Origin: JBCDGZ01 sp038750655
GTDB taxonomy: Bacteria; Bacteroidota; Bacteroidia; Chitinophagales; Saprospiraceae
Length of the DNA stretch: 17,681 nt
Assembly (NCBI GenBank): GCA_038750655.1
Contig: JBCDGZ010000150.1
Coordinates: 1-17,681, forward strand
Direction: 5' to 3'
The notes under the pieces were generated by a model. It had not been told where the DNA came from, searched no databases, and worked only from the letters and a program-made list of their open reading frames with translations. Positions 15,601 to 17,681 of the stretch are shown here, one piece after another. The translations under genes and the position numbers were made by a program. How positions within the stretch are numbered: the first letter of the stretch is position 1; the number at the start of each line of letters is the position of its first letter.

Positions 15601-17681
15601 GCTATGGAAAATTGAAGAAACAGGATACCGAATCCAAAATCTAGCTCTTTGGTGGTCGTAATACCCAGTTCCCCTTCCAGATCAGCATTTACCGAATTGG
15701 CAAAAGGGTCCGTTTGGCCATCCGTGATGACCAGTTCAATAGAATTGCCAATTTCAAAACCGGTTATACTGCTCCCCGATCCCGAACTCACTACTGTTCC
15801 CACATCATTTAGGACCGTCCAATCCATGGGAATCCCCAGGTCTAGGCCATCGACCATCAAATTTGGATCGAAGGTATAATCGCCTTCCAGATTGTTGATT
15901 AAGGTAGTGTTTAGGTCCGCAATATCCAGTTGCAACAACCCGCATCCCAGATCAATGGTGGTTCCGATACTTACACAAGGCGGTAGTTCCGATGTGCCCG
16001 CGGAAAGTGCCCATATGATGTAATCGAGGAAGGAAAAAATATCGAGTCTAAAATTGGTAAAGTTGTCATCTCTGGCGGTTCGCTGCAATTGGTTACCGAC
16101 AACACTGGTGGTATTGCTCAGGTCTCTGGCGTTTAGACGTCCGAAGCCAAAGCCAAACTCTGGTATGGGAACGGGAATAACGGAGGCGCTTGGTGGTAAT
16201 TCGACGGTTACAACATCGGTAGAGGCGTCGTAGGTCACTCCATCGAGCGCGCCCAAGGGGCCGGCGGCACTTTCTATGCCATCAATTATATCATCCACAA
16301 AACTATCCACTCCGAAGTCCGTTGCACATTGCGCAAAGTCATCCCAGCCTACCCCAGATTGAAAAATCTCATCACAGGTCACAATGATTGGAATATCTGT
16401 ACCATTTTCCAGAAAATCCCTGAAACCGCCATCAGGAAACAATGAGATAATTTCATCGGTGAAGTCAAATATGACAAAGGTCTCATCATAACTCAACTCA
16501 TAACCAATACAGTCGCCATTAAAAATATTGGGTATCCCAATACAGGCCGAAGCCTCAATGAATGCCGATAATTCGAATGAAATATTTCTAAAGAAAAATC
16601 CTATTTCTGTAGAAATGGTCCCCGGATCGACTTCTAGGTTGGCATTGGACAATACATCCGAACTACTGGTCAGGGTAATTGTATCGTTACAACCAAAAAA
16701 TTTATCCTGCGGATGCCCAATACACATACGCAGTGGGTAGTTGATATTGATGTTGGCAGAATCGGTAGCCAGAATTTCGTTGTACAATCCATAATCGAAA
16801 TCAATTCCCGGAGAGAGTCCTGCGTTGAGCGAAAAGAATCCGATGTTCAATCCACCCCCACCGCCCAATAACTGGGCTACGAAATCGGGGATCTCAATAT
16901 TGAGTGCGACTTCCACCAATGACAAGATGAGTCCGTAGGGGCTGAGCTGCCCGGGAGAAAAATCATCAGATAGTGATCTGACTACAGAATCACGGGCCAC
17001 TGCCTGGTTGAATTCCAACAAGGCAGTAATGGTATCTTTTACTTCCAGTATTCCACAGGAGGTCGTAGACTCATTAACGTCCAGCACGAGGATCACAAAA
17101 GTACAGCTCGTCTCATTGCCGGAAGGGTCAACAGCCGTATGAATGATCTCATAAGAGCCAAGGTCTTGGGTCGTTCCCGAGACTGGGCCACTGGTGAGGG
17201 TAGTGATCACACTTCCACAATTATCTGTAAAAACGGGGGTATCATAGGTAATCTGGGCACTTGTGCTACCGATCCCGGCATCGACGATAATGATGGTATC
17301 ACAGGAAGAGGGAGCTACCGGAGCTTGATTGTCGGCTACTGTTATATTCAACGTCCGGCTGATAGACTGGCCCGAGGTATTGGTTACGGTAAAAGTAACA
17401 GCGGTGGTCCCCAACGGAAATGCCGAGCCCGAGGAGGGGCCAGTACTAGCGAGGGTGGTACCGGGGCAGTTGTCATCGAAGGTAGGTGTTGCATAAGTGA
17501 CGATTGCATTACATCCTCCGGGATCAACATTGACGGTCGTGTCACTGGGGAAGCTCGTAAAAACAGGATCCTCCCCAAACATGGGCAAGCCGCAGTCCAT
17601 GATGCCTTCAAAAATGTAAAAGGAGCCGGAAACATTGAAGGTAGCAAAGTCAAAACCGGGTCCTCCAACGATGACATCATC
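9669..17681 (-). CDS. Giant T9SS-secreted HYR/dockerin/cohesin-like surface protein, 5' end missing
   Basis: The frame is open to the right edge (over 2,660 residues). The first in-window ATG, at 17600, is unlikely to be the true start because the 27 codons before it continue as protein sequence. Numbering from that ATG: two HYR (hyalin-repeat, immunoglobulin-like) modules at about 11-175; an unrecognised region at 180-705; five HYR modules at 711-1163; divergent, larger Cys-rich HYR-like modules to about 2210, with recurring DNC and CxFxVxVxD signatures; a carboxypeptidase-regulatory-like module (2218-2272); a dockerin-like pair (2273-2332) with calcium-loop-like DVNRSGSVTTFD; a VKIGDVN motif at 2381; a cohesin-like beta domain (2402-2548) with GYQFTLNFNPELL; and a T9SS type A sorting domain (2556-2643) with QNQPNPF, IYDVSGR and a final KRMIVLE. 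Such proteins are exported by the Por system and attached to the surface or released. Adhesion or matrix building is inferred. Confidence 0.9.
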   Translation of the reverse strand, partial: DDVIVGGPGFDFATFNVSGSFYIFEGIMDCGLPMFGEDPVFTSFPSDTTVNVDPGGCNAIVTYATPTFDDNCPGTTLASTGPSSGSAFPLGTTAVTFTVTNTSGQSISRTLNITVADNQAPVAPSSCDTIIIVDAGIGSTSAQITYDTPVFTDNCGSVITTLTSGPVSGTTQDLGSYEIIHTAVDPSGNETSCTFVILVLDVNESTTSCGILEVKDTITALLEFNQAVARDSVVRSLSDDFSPGQLSPYGLILSLVEVALNIEIPDFVAQLLGGGGGLNIGFFSLNAGLSPGIDFDYGLYNEILATDSANININYPLRMCIGHPQDKFFGCNDTITLTSSSDVLSNANLEVDPGTISTEIGFFFRNISFELSAFIEASACIGIPNIFNGDCIGYELSYDETFVIFDFTDEIISLFPDGGFRDFLENGTDIPIIVTCDEIFQSGVGWDDFAQCATDFGVDSFVDDIIDGIESAAGPLGALDGVTYDASTDVVTVELPPSASVIPVPIPEFGFGFGRLNARDLSNTTSVVGNQLQRTARDDNFTNFRLDIFSFLDYIIWALSAGTSELPPCVSIGTTIDLGCGLLQLDIADLNTTLINNLEGDYTFDPNLMVDGLDLGIPMDWTVLNDVGTVVSSGSGSSITGFEIGNSIELVITDGQTDPFANSVNADLEGELGITTTKELDFGFGILFLQFSIAGETIFGGIGKDPLFTVTLDETIIQDSTFTLPTLDASFDFNLVPDDIPPVLVCKDTAVILDQWGMAFLTPEMVYDSLNSFDLPIGGTGVIELISVEPDTLTCQDIGDVTVTLTATDGNCNFSTCTATVNVSDIDPPQMACENITIYLDSMEMMSITTDDVKIGVVDNCRSAELSLDQDQFGCDDLLDVLGAPQIVTLTAVDLGGNVKSCMSEVTVLDTIAPRVFCPDTAQVRSTDPGVCTYTNGPIEFAPTFLDEDCFVTLTYEVSKSGVVIGTGNDTISGFVFPLDTSIVTYTYCDVSNNCTSCSFEVVVQDTEPPVVNCPADVTISTNDDGLNDYNCTTNYSWTHPTPTDNCSIVFYEVKYTNPDSSMSTEDLLSRLNNNNLSETRVFELGTTTVSYLVRDTMDNVDSCSFTVTVVDDEAPMAICPADIIINLGPGECERIVNFALEGIDNCAVDTITASPESGSIFMRGTTTVTIVVTDEAGLQDSCTFDIIVNEFQPSSNSLACNDLVNVSLDVDCQAEITADLILEGNDYGCYDDFVITVSDANGPIPGSPIVTTDHIGQTLTVTVLDTISGNSCWGLILVEDKLSPEIECPADTIISCNTPTGPDVLGFPILLSCEPGGVTTSFEDVVTENDRCNDPRLEISRTWTVVDSEGNATVCMQLISMLPFDLNQVVFPRDTVLDCGLVSADPSVLSSDSVGYPSVDGRPIRLGAYCAVTINVTDEIFDDCLGGYDLIRTWKVRSRCLPTGPDNPLEYQQVIEVADQTGPTIAGPTAVTISTDVWRCAADWEIPALLLEDNCSSVASLDIISPVGEVVYDVASQRRFINDIPPGQYDIILVASDHCYNQTRDTIELTVVDDVPPTTICDQQTTVSLTTTQNINSDNLGITKVEAASFDDGSFDNCSAQIWFKAIRMDEFNSNGNNKNGEEVRLGDWASIDCEGANGDDDLRVFPPWYQGNQSYFDDYVKVCCADIENGPVMVVFRVFDVDPEPFTFGRQFPGLVPAGENPNDYNGVLPEFMAEGGALYGHYSDCMVELTVQDKQAPFVEAPPSITVTCDFWFEFDPDNPNDYTDALDAVFGKVVEGSADPAGRDSIIVRDRVCTAHPRFTEFAPTTIFDDPCYDDQYDIFWGIDGFALDNCFINLEQTIIPDLHCGRGNILRRWQATDADGNHSNIATQQITIIDCKEFYVPTACWRFTPQDVGSCDLVNLGNGLENRIKLIEWPCNVDLNSCQGGADGNDVFKPENLDVSFEEDRRPRLDDDNCNMLTSTYTDEVFTFVDSACLKIFRSWTVVDWCLFEDFENGVYTGEWEWHWLQIIKLSNEEGPVFGQCEFAACGFGDSTNTQGDQCVGIVEIRPDITDDCTPVNELRVDYKLDLFNDGDYDLLGYSDTYTNGYPFPNPQGLPVRQFPAADANANGTYPIGTHRILWGVEDVCGNSNVCEYTFEIEDCKPPTAYCEVGISTIPMPPGAGAFVDIWASDFNLGSEDNCTAPEDLIFSFSNDPNDLSRRLTCSDAGAPLNYTIYVWDEAGNYATCLVSVVLNNCGGNGPFMVTGEIRDIANREVEDVLVRLNGSMNTQEATTDVAGLFNFLNLQAGQNIQLTPEKNIDHRNGVTTFDLVLMSKHILGVEPLDSPYKIIAADVNRSGSVTTFDLVQIRRLILYIDNEFSSNTSWRFIDSDYLFSDPQNPFASTFPEYYSVNGLSQDEVADFKAVKIGDVNISASPNSLVGSEARNFSDELVFTVDDQLLIAGEDYQINFYASDMESMLGYQFTLNFNPELLTLTDVEAGSLPNLDAGNFGLSLLDRGVLTTSWNRSEGVVDSTKLQELKKEQVAFSLKLRPLENVRVSEALSLSSDYTQAEAYRWLDGQEVELLDVQLAFKEGVPSPENSAFALLQNQPNPFMEETKIGFVLPEDTEASLEIYDVSGRMLKLIEGDFIKGYNEVLVRRSELSGSGILFYRLKAAGHEATKRMIVLE
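14112..15470 (-). repeat. Tandem HYR modules within the giant gene
   Basis: Five successive modules of about 77-107 residues share one scheme. Each has an opening D-x-x-P-x-x-x-C, a mid-module acidic DNC or equivalent Cys site, a G-T-T-x-V segment in several copies, and a closing Cys followed by a beta strand ending in V-x-D that leads into the next module. Boundaries fall near residues 711, 798, 884, 980 and 1087 (numbered from the ATG at 17600). The copies are diverged in amino-acid sequence, indicating old duplications rather than recent expansion. Confidence 0.7.
15486..17063 (-). other. Unrecognised ~525-residue region inside the giant protein
   Basis: Residues 180-705 (numbered from the ATG at 17600) separate two HYR arrays and lack the HYR signature. 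The segment is rich in Phe, Gly, Ile and Asp, has scattered Cys residues (for example 293, 304, 353, 364, 409, 425, 542 and 553), a Gly run at 246-250, and alternating hydrophobic/polar stretches that suggest beta structure. I do not recognise a family. It may be a ligand-binding or structural domain inserted between the stalk-like arrays. Confidence 0.55.

Noticed and set aside
17598..17600. ATG at 17600 as the start of the giant protein
   Set aside because: The frame continues upstream to the window edge as plausible protein sequence, and no signal peptide follows the ATG.

Overview
The window is chromosomal DNA from a member of the Bacteroidota, most likely of the Saprospirales (Lewinella/Haliscomenobacter-like). 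The lineage call rests on four things: a type IX secretion sorting domain on a giant HYR/dockerin protein, SPII lipoproteins, weak Shine-Dalgarno signals, and promoter-like sequences of the Bacteroidota TAnnTTTG type. The lineage below phylum is inference. No mobile element, CRISPR array, rRNA or tRNA was seen.

Layout. 1-245 (-): the N-terminal part of a low-molecular-weight protein tyrosine phosphatase, cut by the window edge. 374-1486 (+): methylthioribose-1-phosphate isomerase (mtnA), divergent from the phosphatase. 5668 down to 1491 (-): three closely packed genes, read in the order thiaminase-I-like lipoprotein (4316-5668), YgiQ-type radical SAM protein (2376-4292) and two-cupin DUF4437-like lipoprotein (1491-2375). 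5669-6123: a 455-bp gap rich in hairpins. 8071 down to 6124 (-): an LpxH-like metallophosphoesterase overlapping a MurG-like GT-B glycosyltransferase, probably a two-gene envelope-glycolipid operon. 8151-9545 (+): mnmE, the tRNA U34-modification GTPase. 9669-17681 (-): more than 2,660 residues of a secreted protein, 5'-truncated by the window edge. It is built of HYR-type immunoglobulin-like modules, a roughly 525-residue unrecognised region, a carboxypeptidase-regulatory-like module, a dockerin-like pair, a cohesin-like module and a C-terminal T9SS sorting domain.

Most of the window is housekeeping or envelope biology. The points that merit follow-up are: (1) the lipoprotein at 4316-5668, whose motifs match thiaminase I, including the catalytic Cys and Glu with nearly family-like spacing, in an operon with a radical SAM protein and a cupin; (2) the giant surface protein, with both dockerin-like and cohesin-like modules and a large unrecognised insert between its HYR arrays; (3) the structured intergenic region upstream of the thiaminase-like gene. 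I found no clear evidence of a wholly new multi-gene system. The thiaminase-like operon is the best candidate for an undescribed function.
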